The translations under genes were made by a program, and so were the position numbers. From assembly GCA_905480405.1 (NCBI GenBank), contig CAJQQH010000041.1, forward strand, positions 1 to 62,820: a DNA stretch of 62,820 bases. The letters are read 5' to 3'. Positions 8,779 to 17,922 of the stretch are shown one piece after another (position 1 is the stretch's first letter; every line of letters begins with the position of its first letter). Source of the stretch: an uncultured Polaribacter sp. Lineage in GTDB: Bacteria > Bacteroidota > Bacteroidia > Flavobacteriales > Flavobacteriaceae. The notes beneath the pieces are model-generated. The model was not told the origin of the DNA, did no database searches, and was given only the letters and a program-made list of their open reading frames with translations.

Positions 8779-9897
8779 TTAGTTATTCAACATCACAGGC
8801 ATTACAAGCATTGTAACTTGTTCACCTTCATCAGTTCCATCAATAGGTGTTAAGATTCCTGCTCTGTTTGGTAAACTCATTTCAATTAAAACTTCACTAG
8901 AGCTTAAGTTGTTTAACATTTCGCTTAAAAAACGAGAGTTAAAACCAATCTGCATATCATCTCCTTGATAATCGCAACTTAAACGTTCATCAGCTTTGTT
9001 TGCAAAATCTAAATCTTCAGCAGAAATATTTAATTCTGTACCAGCCATTTTTAATCGAATCTGGTGTGTTGTTTTACTAGAGAAAATAGAAACACGTCTT
9101 ACAGAGTTTAAGAAAGAAGCTCTATCAACCGTTAATTTATTCGGATTCTCTTTTGGTATTACCGCTTCGTAATTAGGATATTTTCCATCAATTAAACGAC
9201 ATACTAAAACTACATTATCAAACGTAAATTTTGCATTTGCATCATTATATTCAATAGTAACCTCACTGTCAGAACCGCCTAAAATACCTTTTAATAAGTT
9301 TAAAGGCTTCTTTGGCATAATAAATTCTGCAGTTTGATCTGCAGTAACATCAGTTCTAGAATATTTAACTAATTTATGGGCATCTGTAGCAACAAAAGTT
9401 AAGCTTTGAGAGCTAAACTGAAAAAAGACTCCGCTCATTACTGGGCGTAAATCATCGTTTCCAGCAGCAAAAATTGTTTTAGAAATAGCAGTTCCTAAAA
9501 TACTTGCAGGTACAATTGTTTTACTTGGCGAAGGCAAAGAGACTGCTTTTGGAAACTCATCTCCACCAAAATAAGCCATATCATATTTACCTTGGTCAGA
9601 ACTAATTTCTATAGTGTTCTCACCTTCAGTCTTAAAGGTTAAAGGTTGATTAGGAAATGTTTTTAAAGTATCTAATAATAAACGCGCCGAAACAGCAATA
9701 GAACCAGTGCTTTCACTTTCTACCTCAACAACAGAACTCATAGTTGTTTCTAAATCTGAAGCAGAAACTTTCAATTGGTTTTCAGATAATTCAAATAAAA
9801 AGTTATCTAAAATTGGTAAAGTGTTGTTGCTATTTATAACGCCGCCTAAAACTTGTAATTGTTTTAATAATTGCGAACTCGATACAATAAATTTCAT
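8779..9897 (-). CDS. dnaN: DNA polymerase III sliding clamp subunit beta
   Basis: Processivity clamp of the replicative DNA polymerase; two subunits form a ring on DNA and dock Pol III and repair enzymes. The 372-residue length is normal for three clamp domains. Typical signatures are the N-terminus MKFIVSSSQLLKQLQVLGGVI, LPILDNFLFE, GLYR-like equivalents such as KFTFDNVVLVCRLIDGKYPNYEAVIP in the central domain, and the C-terminal LVMPVMLNN, which ends in the usual hydrophobic tail. It is transcribed alone, with its own -7 element and terminator. dnaA, often next to dnaN in other phyla, is not adjacent here. Confidence 0.98.
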   Translation of the reverse strand: MKFIVSSSQLLKQLQVLGGVINSNNTLPILDNFLFELSENQLKVSASDLETTMSSVVEVESESTGSIAVSARLLLDTLKTFPNQPLTFKTEGENTIEISSDQGKYDMAYFGGDEFPKAVSLPSPSKTIVPASILGTAISKTIFAAGNDDLRPVMSGVFFQFSSQSLTFVATDAHKLVKYSRTDVTADQTAEFIMPKKPLNLLKGILGGSDSEVTIEYNDANAKFTFDNVVLVCRLIDGKYPNYEAVIPKENPNKLTVDRASFLNSVRRVSIFSSKTTHQIRLKMAGTELNISAEDLDFANKADERLSCDYQGDDMQIGFNSRFLSEMLNNLSSSEVLIEMSLPNRAGILTPIDGTDEGEQVTMLVMPVMLNN

Positions 9898-9923
9898 TTA
9901 ATTTCTTTTCTTAATTAGTCTTA

Positions 9924-9931
9924 CAAATATA
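9924..9931 (-). promoter_or_regulatory. -7 element of dnaN
   Basis: Minus-strand TATATTTG is an exact TAnnTTTG match 26 nt upstream of the dnaN start codon. Confidence 0.6.
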
Positions 9932-10044
9932 ACTTTAATTAGTGATTTTAAAAATTAATTTATTAACAGGTTATGAGCATTTTGTTCATGTCTTTTAAAA
10001 CGTTATAATTATGTTAATTGATGAGTTTTGGGAGATAAAAAAAC

Positions 10045-10052
10045 TATTTTTG
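10045..10052 (+). promoter_or_regulatory. -7 element of the PIG-L operon
   Basis: TATTTTTG matches TAnnTTTG. Its position argues that translation starts at the ATG at 10075 rather than at the in-frame ATG at 10054, which would be at or before the expected transcription start. Confidence 0.55.
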
Positions 10053-10074
10053 TTTGATTCATCAAAACAATATA

Positions 10075-12594
10075 ATGAAAAAAAAGACCTTTTTTATTCT
10101 TTCATTTTTAATAATTTCTTGTTCAGTTTTTGCACAAAAACCAAAGAAATTAAATTCCAACCAAATTTACGAGAAAATTCAAAAATTAAACTTTCTAGGA
10201 ACAGTATTATATATTGCTGCGCATCCAGATGATGAAAATACACGATTAATTTCTTATTTAGCAAATAAAGTAAAAGCAAGAACAGGCTATTTATCTTTAA
10301 CTAGAGGAGATGGTGGACAGAATTTAATAGGCTCGGAAATTAGGGAGCTATTAGGTGTAATTAGAACACAAGAACTATTAGCTGCTAGAAGTATAGATGG
10401 TGGTGAGCAATTTTTTACAAGAGCTAATGATTTTGGGTATTCTAAACATCCAGATGAAACGTTAGAAATTTGGGAACAAGAAAAAGTGTTGAGCGATGTT
10501 GTTTGGGCAATTAGAACCTTTAAACCAGATGTAATTATTAACCGATTTAATCATAGAACACCAGGTACAACACATGGGCATCATACAACATCTGCAATGT
10601 TAAGTGTAGATGCATTTGACAAAGTTGGCGATAAAAATCAGTTTCCAGAACAATTAAAATACACGAAAACTTGGCAACCCAAAAGGTTGTTTTTTAATAC
10701 TTCTTCTTGGTTTTATAGAGGTAAGGAAGACGAATTTAAAAAAGCAACTAAAGATTTTTCTAAATTTGATATTGGAATTTATTACCCTTTAAAAGGTTTG
10801 TCTAATAACGAATTAGCCTCGATGGCAAGTAGCCAACATTTATGTCAGGGTTTTGGTCGTTTAACAACAAGAGGGGAACAAACAGAATATGCAGAGTTTT
10901 TAAAAGGAGAAAAGCCAAAAGATAAAAAAGATGTTTTTTCTGGAATTAATACTACTTGGAATCGTATTAAAAAAGGTGGAGAAATTGGCGATATTTTATA
11001 CGATTTAGAAAAGAATTTCGATTTTGTAAATCCGTCTAAGCATTTACCAAAATTAATGGAAGCGTATCAGAAAATTCAATTATTAGAAGATGCACATTGG
11101 CGTACAATTAAAGAAAAACAAATTAAAACTATCATAGAAGCCTGTACAGGCTTGTATTTAGAGGCTTCTGCTATTAGTTCTTCTGCAACACCAAACTCTA
11201 ACATAGATGTAAATTTCGAAGTTTTAAATAGAAGCAATGTAGCTATAGAATTAACATCAATTACATCAACAATAAATAAAAGAACGATTACTAAAGAAAT
11301 TGAGTTATCTACAAATAAGAAAATAAATTTTAAAGAAACGATTAACTTAAAAAAAGCAAATTATTCAGATCCTTATTGGTTAAGAGAAGTAGCATCTTTA
11401 GGAATGTATAAAGTAGCGAATCAAGAATTAATTGGGTTACCAGAAACACCTAGAGAAACAAAAATTACGTTTAATTTAATTATTGATGAAGTTGCTATTT
11501 CTTTTACAAAAAACATTGTGAGAAGATATGCAGAAAGAGACAAAGGAGAAATTTATGAACCGTTCGAAATTTTACCAGTTATTACCACAAAATTAAAAGA
11601 CAAAGTAATTATTTTTTCTGATGATGAGCCTAAAAAAGTAGTAGTAGAAATAAGAGCTGGCGCAAATAATGTAAACGGAAAAGTGAATTTGCAAATACCA
11701 AATGGTTGGGAAGTTACACCAAAGGAAATAGCATTTACAATTCAGCAAAAAAACGATAAACAAACAGTTTCTTTTATTGTAACAGCACCAAAGAATCAAT
11801 CTGAAGGAAAATTAAAAGTTATTGCTAGTTCTAACGGTAAAATGTATAAAAAAGAATTGGTAGAAATTAACTACAATCACATTCCTAAACAATCAGTTTT
11901 ATTAAATTCTGAAGCAAAAATTGTTCGTTTAAATATTCAGAAATCCGGTAATTATATTGGCTATATAAAAGGAGCAGGAGATACAGTGCCAGAAAATTTA
12001 CGTCAGATAGGCTATACAGTTGATGAAATAAATCCTTTAGAGATAAACAATAAGAACTTACATAAATTCGATGCTATTGTTTTAGGAATAAGAGCCTATA
12101 ACGTTGTTAAAGAATTAAAATTTAAGCAGAAATTTTTACTAAATTATGTTGAAAAAGGAGGAAACATGGTTGTGCAATACAACACGAACAGAAATGTAGA
12201 TGTTGCCGCGCCTTTTACTTTAAACCTATCAAGAGATAGAGTTACAGATGAGTTTGCAGAAGTTAGGGTTTTAGAAAAAAAACATGAGTTGTTAAACTTT
12301 CCAAATAAAATTATAACTGATGATTTTAATGGTTGGGTACAAGAACGTGGTTTGTATTTTCCTGATTCCTGGAGTAAAGAATACACACCAATTTTATCTA
12401 TGAATGATAAAGGTGAAACTGCTAAAAAAGGAAGTTTATTAATTGCCAAATATGGTAAAGGAAATTACATTTATACAGGTTTAAGTTTCTTTAGAGAATT
12501 ACCAGCAGGAGTTTCTGGAGCGTATAAATTATTTGCAAATATGTTATCTGTAGGAAAAGAAAAAATATCTGTTAAAAAAGAAATTAAAAAATAA
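10075..12594 (+). CDS. PIG-L family deacetylase, large secreted form
   Basis: Zinc-dependent N-acetyl-sugar deacetylase family. From the ATG at 10075 the product is 839 residues with a signal peptide (1-20, ending SVFAQ). The catalytic domain carries AHPDDE (residues 49-54, metal and base residues) and the second metal motif THGHH (166-170). A long C-terminal extension contains Ig-like beta segments and a terminal alpha/beta domain (about 640-800, FDAIVLGIRAYNVV and GGNMVVQYNTN) resembling ThuA/amidotransferase-like folds. Its stop overlaps the start of a 35-residue membrane peptide. The downstream symporter and oxidoreductase suggest use of a sugar derivative; the real substrate is unknown. 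Confidence 0.9.
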   Translation: MKKKTFFILSFLIISCSVFAQKPKKLNSNQIYEKIQKLNFLGTVLYIAAHPDDENTRLISYLANKVKARTGYLSLTRGDGGQNLIGSEIRELLGVIRTQELLAARSIDGGEQFFTRANDFGYSKHPDETLEIWEQEKVLSDVVWAIRTFKPDVIINRFNHRTPGTTHGHHTTSAMLSVDAFDKVGDKNQFPEQLKYTKTWQPKRLFFNTSSWFYRGKEDEFKKATKDFSKFDIGIYYPLKGLSNNELASMASSQHLCQGFGRLTTRGEQTEYAEFLKGEKPKDKKDVFSGINTTWNRIKKGGEIGDILYDLEKNFDFVNPSKHLPKLMEAYQKIQLLEDAHWRTIKEKQIKTIIEACTGLYLEASAISSSATPNSNIDVNFEVLNRSNVAIELTSITSTINKRTITKEIELSTNKKINFKETINLKKANYSDPYWLREVASLGMYKVANQELIGLPETPRETKITFNLIIDEVAISFTKNIVRRYAERDKGEIYEPFEILPVITTKLKDKVIIFSDDEPKKVVVEIRAGANNVNGKVNLQIPNGWEVTPKEIAFTIQQKNDKQTVSFIVTAPKNQSEGKLKVIASSNGKMYKKELVEINYNHIPKQSVLLNSEAKIVRLNIQKSGNYIGYIKGAGDTVPENLRQIGYTVDEINPLEINNKNLHKFDAIVLGIRAYNVVKELKFKQKFLLNYVEKGGNMVVQYNTNRNVDVAAPFTLNLSRDRVTDEFAEVRVLEKKHELLNFPNKIITDDFNGWVQERGLYFPDSWSKEYTPILSMNDKGETAKKGSLLIAKYGKGNYIYTGLSFFRELPAGVSGAYKLFANMLSVGKEKISVKKEIKK

Positions 12595-12701
12595 TGAATC
12601 AGCAAAAATACACTTGGAAAAAAGAATATTCAATGGTTTTAATAGCGAATGTAATTTATATTATTGCTTTCTATTTAATTACTAATTATTTTACAGTTTA
12701 A
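12594..12701 (+). CDS. 35-residue single-span membrane peptide beside the symporter
   Basis: Small frame found by reading the gap between the deacetylase and the symporter. The ATG shares its A with the deacetylase stop (TAATG) and the TAA stop ends 3 nt before the symporter ATG, so the frame fills the gap exactly. The peptide starts MNQQKYTWKKEYS, a short basic amphipathic head. It continues into one hydrophobic segment (about residues 14-33, VLIANVIYIIAFYLI) and ends NYFTV. I infer a one-helix membrane peptide translated by coupling, possibly a companion of the symporter in the way DUF4212 proteins accompany acetate-type symporters. No family name is known to me. Confidence 0.65.
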   Translation: MNQQKYTWKKEYSMVLIANVIYIIAFYLITNYFTV

Positions 12702-12704
12702 TCG

Positions 12705-14405
12705 ATGGATATTACAAGTAAATTACACGCAATAGATTGGATTATTCTTTCGATTACTTTAATTTCTATTGTTACATACGGAACTTATGTTACTAGAAAA
12801 AATGCAAATGTTACCGATTATATTAAAGGCGGTAGTGATAGCAAATGGTGGACAATCGGTTTGTCTGTTATGGCAACACAAGCAAGTGCAATAACCTTTT
12901 TATCTACACCAGGACAAGCGTTTCATAGTGGAATGGGTTTTGTACAGTTTTACTTTGGTTTACCTATAGCAATGATTATTATTTGCGTGGTTTTTATACC
13001 GATTTACCATAAGTTAAAAGTGTATACAGCATATGAATTTTTAGAAGGAAGATTCGATTTAAAAACCAGAAGTCTAGCAGCCATTTTATTTTTAATACAA
13101 AGAGGTTTAGCTGCAGGAATTACAATTTTTGCACCTGCAATTATTTTAAGTGCAGTTTTAGGTTGGGATTTGTTAACCTTAAATATAATTATTGGTTTTT
13201 TGGTGATTATTTATACGGTTTCGGGTGGTACAAAAGCGGTAAACGTAACGCAGAAACAACAAATGATTATCATTTTTATAGGAATGTTAATTGCATTTTT
13301 TATGATTATGAGTCAGTTGCCAGAAAATATAACATTTACAAAAGCTTTAGAAATTGCAGGAGCAAGTAACAAAATGGAAGTGCTCGATTTTTCTTTTGAT
13401 TTAAGCAATCGTTATACTATTTGGACAGGTATTATTGGTGGTACTTTTTTAATGCTTTCGTATTTTGGTACAGATCAAAGCCAAGTACAACGCTATTTGT
13501 CTGGTAAATCGATTAGAGAGAGTCAATTAGGTTTAATTTTTAATGGATTGTTAAAAGTGCCAATGCAGTTTTTTATTCTGTTAATAGGGGTAATGGTTTT
13601 TGTATTTTATCAATTTAACCCATCACCTTTAAACTTTAATCCAACCGCAAATTCGGCAGTTGTAAACTCTGAGTATGTTACAGAATATAAGCAATTAGAA
13701 AAGGAACACATTGATATTGAAAATACAAAAAAAGAGATTTTTGCTGATGGTTTTCAGGCAAGTGAAAAAGAACAAATTCAAGCTTTAAATAAAAGAGATT
13801 TAGCTTTAAAAGTTGCTTCTAAAGGAGTCATTAAAAAAGCAGATTCGCAAATAGAAACCAATGATAAAGACTATGTGTTTATCCATTTTATTTTAAACAA
13901 TTTACCAAGAGGATTAATTGGTCTTTTATTAGCTGTAATTTTATCTGCAGCTATGTCTTCTACAGCATCAGAATTAAATGCGTTGGCAAGCACAACAGCA
14001 ATAGATTTATACAAGCGTAATGTTGGCGAAGAAAAAAGCGATGCACATTATGTAAAAGCCTCTAAATGGTTTACTTTATTATGGGGTATAATTGCCATTT
14101 CTGTGGCTTGTATTGCCAATTTGTTTGATAACTTAATTCAACTTGTAAATATTATTGGTTCTATTTTCTACGGAAATGTGTTAGGTATTTTCTTGTTAGC
14201 ATTTTTTATTAAATATGTAAGAGGAAATGCTGTTTTTATAGCCGCTTTAATTACACAGGCTTTAATTATTGGTGTCTATTTATTAGATTGGTTACCATAT
14301 TTATGGTTGAATCTTTTAGGCTGTGTTTTAGTAATGGGAATTGCAATTATTTTACAATTTTTTATGCCTTCTAAGAAGAATTTAAAAACAATTGAAACAA
14401 CTTAA
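12705..14405 (+). CDS. Sodium:solute symporter (SSS family)
   Basis: Inner-membrane Na+-coupled transporter of 566 residues with more than a dozen hydrophobic segments. SSS hallmarks include the N-terminal VTDYIKGGSDSKWWTIGLS, the GTDQSQVQRYLSGKS loop around residues 258-272 and the conserved helix with AMSSTASELNALAS in the last third. A hydrophilic insert around residues 325-375 (lysine/glutamate rich) separates the transmembrane blocks. It lies 3 nt after the 35-residue membrane peptide and 3 nt before the oxidoreductase, so it belongs to the PIG-L operon. A sugar or sugar derivative is a reasonable substrate guess. Confidence 0.92.
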   Translation: MDITSKLHAIDWIILSITLISIVTYGTYVTRKNANVTDYIKGGSDSKWWTIGLSVMATQASAITFLSTPGQAFHSGMGFVQFYFGLPIAMIIICVVFIPIYHKLKVYTAYEFLEGRFDLKTRSLAAILFLIQRGLAAGITIFAPAIILSAVLGWDLLTLNIIIGFLVIIYTVSGGTKAVNVTQKQQMIIIFIGMLIAFFMIMSQLPENITFTKALEIAGASNKMEVLDFSFDLSNRYTIWTGIIGGTFLMLSYFGTDQSQVQRYLSGKSIRESQLGLIFNGLLKVPMQFFILLIGVMVFVFYQFNPSPLNFNPTANSAVVNSEYVTEYKQLEKEHIDIENTKKEIFADGFQASEKEQIQALNKRDLALKVASKGVIKKADSQIETNDKDYVFIHFILNNLPRGLIGLLLAVILSAAMSSTASELNALASTTAIDLYKRNVGEEKSDAHYVKASKWFTLLWGIIAISVACIANLFDNLIQLVNIIGSIFYGNVLGIFLLAFFIKYVRGNAVFIAALITQALIIGVYLLDWLPYLWLNLLGCVLVMGIAIILQFFMPSKKNLKTIETT

Positions 14406-14408
14406 AAA

Positions 14409-15380
14409 ATGGAAAGCAAAACCATAAAATGGGGGATTATTGGGTTAGGAAAAATAGCGAATAAGTTTGCAACGGATCTAGCTGAGATAGAAAATACAAA
14501 ATTAGTTGCTGTAGCTTCTAGAAGTAAAGAAAATGCAATTGAGTTTGCAATAAAACATAATGCAACAAAAGCCTACGGTTCTTATTACGATTTGGTAAAT
14601 GATGCAGACGTAGATGCTGTTTATATAGCAACACCGCATAGTTTTCATAAAGAACATACCATTTTATGCTTGCAACATAAAAAAACAGTTTTGTGCGAGA
14701 AACCTTTTGCTATGAACTTGCTAGAAGTAGAAGAAATGATTGCAGTTGCCAAAGAAAACAACGTTTTACTTATGGAGGCTTTATGGACTTTCTTTTTGCC
14801 TCACTTTAACTATGTTATAGATATCGTTAACAAAGAGAAATTCGGGAAACTAAAAAGTTTAGAAGCAGACTTTGGTTTTTTTAGAGAGTTTAACACTAAC
14901 AGTAGGTTGTTTAAAAAAGAAGTTGGTGGAGGTAGTTTATTAGATATAGGAATTTATCCAATTTTTGTAGCATTATCTACTTTAGGAATTCCAGAAAATA
15001 TTGATGCAAAAGCTACTTTTTTTAAGAATGGTGCAGATGCAGAATGTACTATGGATTTTAATTATAATGATGCAAAAGCAACTTTAAAAAGTACATTATT
15101 AGAGAATACACCAACACAAGCAATTTTTACTTTTGAAACCGCAGTTGTTAAGATTAATACTAAATTTCATGAACCTTCTACTGTAACAATTATTAAAAAT
15201 AATACAGAAGAAACGATTGATTTTAATTACAAAACCATTGGTTATAATTATGAAACAGAACATTTTAACCAACTACTAAGAGATGGTAAAAAAGAAAGCA
15301 CAATTATGACTTTCGATTTCTCTAAAATGCTTATTAAAACCTTAGATGAGGTAAGAGCACTTATTGGTTTGGAGTATTAG
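14409..15380 (+). CDS. Gfo/Idh/MocA family NAD(P)-dependent oxidoreductase
   Basis: Cytoplasmic sugar-type dehydrogenase of 323 residues. The N-terminal Rossmann domain has GIIGLGKIANKFA (about residues 9-21), the family motif CEKPFAMN (about 97-104) carries the conserved Lys, and the C-terminal alpha/beta domain has GGGSLLDIGIYPI (about 177-189). Members oxidise or reduce sugars, inositols and related polyols with NAD(P). It is the last gene of the deacetylase-peptide-symporter operon, consistent with intracellular processing of an imported sugar derivative. Substrate not deducible. Confidence 0.92.
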   Translation: MESKTIKWGIIGLGKIANKFATDLAEIENTKLVAVASRSKENAIEFAIKHNATKAYGSYYDLVNDADVDAVYIATPHSFHKEHTILCLQHKKTVLCEKPFAMNLLEVEEMIAVAKENNVLLMEALWTFFLPHFNYVIDIVNKEKFGKLKSLEADFGFFREFNTNSRLFKKEVGGGSLLDIGIYPIFVALSTLGIPENIDAKATFFKNGADAECTMDFNYNDAKATLKSTLLENTPTQAIFTFETAVVKINTKFHEPSTVTIIKNNTEETIDFNYKTIGYNYETEHFNQLLRDGKKESTIMTFDFSKMLIKTLDEVRALIGLEY

Positions 15381-15398
15381 TTTTTTTTGGTAAGCTTA

Positions 15399-16064
15399 TT
15401 AACTGTTAATAACTATTGTTGGTTTGCGAAACATAAAAACTCCAATCCACATGAACCAAATTATTTGACTAATTCCGAAAATTTCTGTAAAAACCTCTAG
15501 TGGAAATATTGTCAAAATCCCTGCTAATCCGACTAAAACACCTAAAATATTCAATTGTTTTGAAAATATTTGTTCTTTAAGAGCTATAATACTTAGTAAT
15601 AATACCCATATTCCGCCAACGATTTCATTTCCACCACCTAGTCCTTCTGTGATGATACTTACACTAGACCAGATTAACATCGCATTATCTGGTTCTGTTA
15701 TTCCAATGTCAAGTACAGAATTTAAGCCTATGTTTGCTATCATTCCACTAGCGATAACAAGTCCAACCCAAATTATTCCAAAAATTGAAGCTAAATTCGA
15801 GAAGATTGGTGAGTAGTTTTTTAGTCGCTGATGAATTGCTAAAACCAAAACAGTCAATATAATTCCAAATAGCACATAGATAATAAGGTTAAGTATTGAT
15901 AATGTTAGGTAATTGTCATTTAGAAAATTAAATTGTTCTATTGCACTAGCGTTTGCGCTAGGGTAAACTAATATTCCGCCGTATACAATAAATGCAGAAA
16001 TGTAAATTAGTGCCTCAAGAATAGCACATATTCCACCTATTTTTTGTAATTTTTTTAATTCCAT
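15399..16064 (-). CDS. DUF4386 family membrane protein
   Basis: A 221-residue polytopic membrane protein with about six hydrophobic helices and short loops. The pattern (KIGGICAILEALIYISAF at the start, ASIFGIIWVGLVIASGMI mid-protein, GIWVLLLSIIAL and a terminal IIWFMWIGVFMF) matches the DUF4386 family, whose function is unknown. It ends 19 nt from the convergent oxidoreductase gene. No exact TAnnTTTG element was seen upstream, which sets it apart from its neighbours. Confidence 0.75.
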   Translation of the reverse strand: MELKKLQKIGGICAILEALIYISAFIVYGGILVYPSANASAIEQFNFLNDNYLTLSILNLIIYVLFGIILTVLVLAIHQRLKNYSPIFSNLASIFGIIWVGLVIASGMIANIGLNSVLDIGITEPDNAMLIWSSVSIITEGLGGGNEIVGGIWVLLLSIIALKEQIFSKQLNILGVLVGLAGILTIFPLEVFTEIFGISQIIWFMWIGVFMFRKPTIVINS

Positions 16065-16233
16065 TTTTTTTACCTTTTCATTTAAGACGATTTAGTTTAG
16101 ATGATGTTACAAGGTCTTTTTAATATTTTTGCTTACGAAAACATAAGTATGGAACGTTTTAATATCTTATATTTAGGTAATTTCGATATTCTAATTTAGA
16201 AAATCAAGAAGAAATTTCTTTTTATATGGAATA

Positions 16234-16265
16234 AAAAAAACTCAAGCTTTCACTTGAGTTTTTTT
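16234..16265 (-). terminator. Terminator of the DUF2911 gene
   Basis: AAAAAACTCAAG - CTTTCA - CTTGAGTTTTTT inverted repeat downstream of the DUF2911 stop on the minus strand, with a T run after the stem. Confidence 0.85.
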
Positions 16266-16289
16266 ATTATTTATAAAAAAGAAAACAAT

Positions 16290-17138
16290 TTATTTTGCTC
16301 CCCATTCTTTTAAAGATGCTTTGTTCATTTTTATATAACCTGCATTTTTTGCAATTTCAGCATATTTTAAAGAAGCTTTTGCTGCAGCAATAGCGCCTTT
16401 TTTGTTACCTGCTTTTGCATGTATTAAAGCTTGTCTACGTAAGAACCAAAATTTAGGAGCGTCAGAAGTTAAATCAACCGCTTTATCAATCCACATTTGT
16501 GCTTTCTTAATGTCTTTTCCTGCTTCTAAATAATACGCTGCAGAAGCATAATAATCTCCAGCAGAAGGACCGCTCATTATTGTATTAATTTGTTTAGAAA
16601 CCATTGTTTCTGTTGGTGTTTCAAATTTTAAACCTACATAAACATTTTCCCACATAATACCTACAACAGCAGAATTGTTGGTTAAATCATCAAAAGAAAT
16701 TGTAAACGTTTCTATTGGCATTGGCATTTTAAAAGGTGTTACTCTTACTTTAGCAGCAACTTTAGAATCGTCCCATTTAGCAGGATTACCCCAGTTGTTT
16801 GCATCAGAATATAAAATAATATCCCAAGTTTCTTTTCCAGGAATCGTATATAAAGCATACGTTCCTTTTTTTAATGATTTACCATCAACTGTAAAATCTG
16901 TAGAAAAAGTTAATGTTGTATTTTTGTTTGCACCTGTTCTCCAAACTTTTCCGTAATCTTCTAAACCACCAAAAATAGTTCTTCCTTTCATACTTGGCCT
17001 AGAGTACTCTAGTGTAACATCTGTTAAACCAACTATTTGTTCTATTTTTTGAGCAGGACTTGGTGCTGGAGTTTTTATTTGTGCATTTGAAGAAAAGGCT
17101 AAAGCGGCAACAAATAATGTTAATATTGTTTTTTTCAT
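16290..17138 (-). CDS. DUF2911 domain secreted protein
   Basis: Signal peptide (1-19, ending SSNAQ) followed by a DUF2911 domain (about 28-170), recognised by EYSRPSMKGRTIFG, GKVWRTGANKNTT, GTYALYTIPGKETW and IILYSDANNWGNP. A C-terminal helical part (about 190-280) with repeated alanine-rich helices resembles a TPR-like module (KAQMWIDKAVDL, GAIAAAKASLKYA). The function of the family is not established; it is very common in Bacteroidota and predicted periplasmic or secreted. The gene is monocistronic, with its own -7 element and terminator. Confidence 0.9.
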   Translation of the reverse strand: MKKTILTLFVAALAFSSNAQIKTPAPSPAQKIEQIVGLTDVTLEYSRPSMKGRTIFGGLEDYGKVWRTGANKNTTLTFSTDFTVDGKSLKKGTYALYTIPGKETWDIILYSDANNWGNPAKWDDSKVAAKVRVTPFKMPMPIETFTISFDDLTNNSAVVGIMWENVYVGLKFETPTETMVSKQINTIMSGPSAGDYYASAAYYLEAGKDIKKAQMWIDKAVDLTSDAPKFWFLRRQALIHAKAGNKKGAIAAAKASLKYAEIAKNAGYIKMNKASLKEWGAK

Positions 17139-17167
17139 GATATTCGTTTTTAGTTTAATTGTACTTT

Positions 17168-17175
17168 CAAAATTA
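17168..17175 (-). promoter_or_regulatory. -7 element of the DUF2911 gene
   Basis: Minus-strand TAATTTTG, an exact TAnnTTTG match 29 nt upstream of the start codon. Confidence 0.55.
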
Positions 17176-17224
17176 CAATTTCAAAAAACGAGAAATGTTA
17201 ACAAAATCTTAAAATAAGGGATTG

Positions 17225-17232
17225 TATCTTTG
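17225..17232 (+). promoter_or_regulatory. -7 element of the aquaporin gene
   Basis: TATCTTTG matches TAnnTTTG 18 nt upstream of the ATG at 17251. It covers the alternative in-frame start at 17230, which therefore cannot be used from this promoter. Confidence 0.6.
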
Positions 17233-17250
17233 CCAATATTATTAGAATTG

Positions 17251-17919
17251 ATGAAGAAATATATATCAGAATTTATAGGTACTTTTTCCATGATTTTTTG
17301 CGGAACTGGTGCAATGACAATTAATGAAGTTACTGGTGGTGATGTAACACATGTAGGTATTGCAATTACTTGGGGTTTAATAGTTATGGCTATGATTTAT
17401 GCCTTTGGCGATACATCTGGAGCACATTTTAACCCTGCAGTTACGATTGCTTTTGCGTATGCAAAAAAGTTTGCATGGAAAGAGGTGCCAAAATATATAC
17501 TTTCGCAAGTTTTAGGTGGAATTTTAGCTAGTTTAATTCTTTGGTTTTTATTCCCTACAAGCGAGATTTTAGGTGCAACAATACCAACAATAGATGTTTG
17601 GCGCGCCTTTGTTTTAGAATTGTTACTAACCTTTTTCTTAATGCTTGTAATTATAAATGTATCTACTGGTAGTAAAGAAATTGGTGTTATTGCAGGTATT
17701 GCAATCGGAGCAGTAGTTTTATTGGAAGCTATGTTTGCAGGTCCTATAACAAATGCTTCTATGAATCCGGCCCGATCTTTAGCACCTGCAATTGTATCAG
17801 GTAATTTACAACATCTTTGGATGTATATGATAGCGCCAATTTTAGGAGCTTTGTTAGCAGTAGTTTCTTGTAGATTGGTAAAAGATGATAATTGCTGTGC
17901 AGAAGGCTCTAAATGTTAG
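17251..17919 (+). CDS. MIP family aquaporin/glycerol channel
   Basis: Six-helix channel of the major intrinsic protein family, 222 residues from the ATG at 17251. Both NPA loops are intact: HFNPAVT with NPA at 61-63 and SMNPARS with NPA at 172-174, followed by the selectivity-filter Arg175. The first half has GTGAMTINE in helix 1 and the second half GPITNASMNPARSLAPAI. The C-terminus is unusual, a short cysteine-rich tail DDNCCAEGSKC. Water, glycerol or another small neutral solute cannot be told apart from sequence alone. The next gene begins 3 nt later. Confidence 0.92.
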   Translation: MKKYISEFIGTFSMIFCGTGAMTINEVTGGDVTHVGIAITWGLIVMAMIYAFGDTSGAHFNPAVTIAFAYAKKFAWKEVPKYILSQVLGGILASLILWFLFPTSEILGATIPTIDVWRAFVLELLLTFFLMLVIINVSTGSKEIGVIAGIAIGAVVLLEAMFAGPITNASMNPARSLAPAIVSGNLQHLWMYMIAPILGALLAVVSCRLVKDDNCCAEGSKC

Positions 17920-17922
17920 TTT

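Noticed and set aside
10011-10232. Frame of 73 codons overlapping the PIG-L start, plus the minus-strand frames there
   Set aside because: They are shadows of the deacetylase gene, with low-complexity lysine/phenylalanine-rich products and no family resemblance.
15399-16064. Recent horizontal transfer of the DUF4386 gene
   Set aside because: It lacks a typical -7 element, but without codon statistics and with no mobile element nearby the evidence is insufficient.
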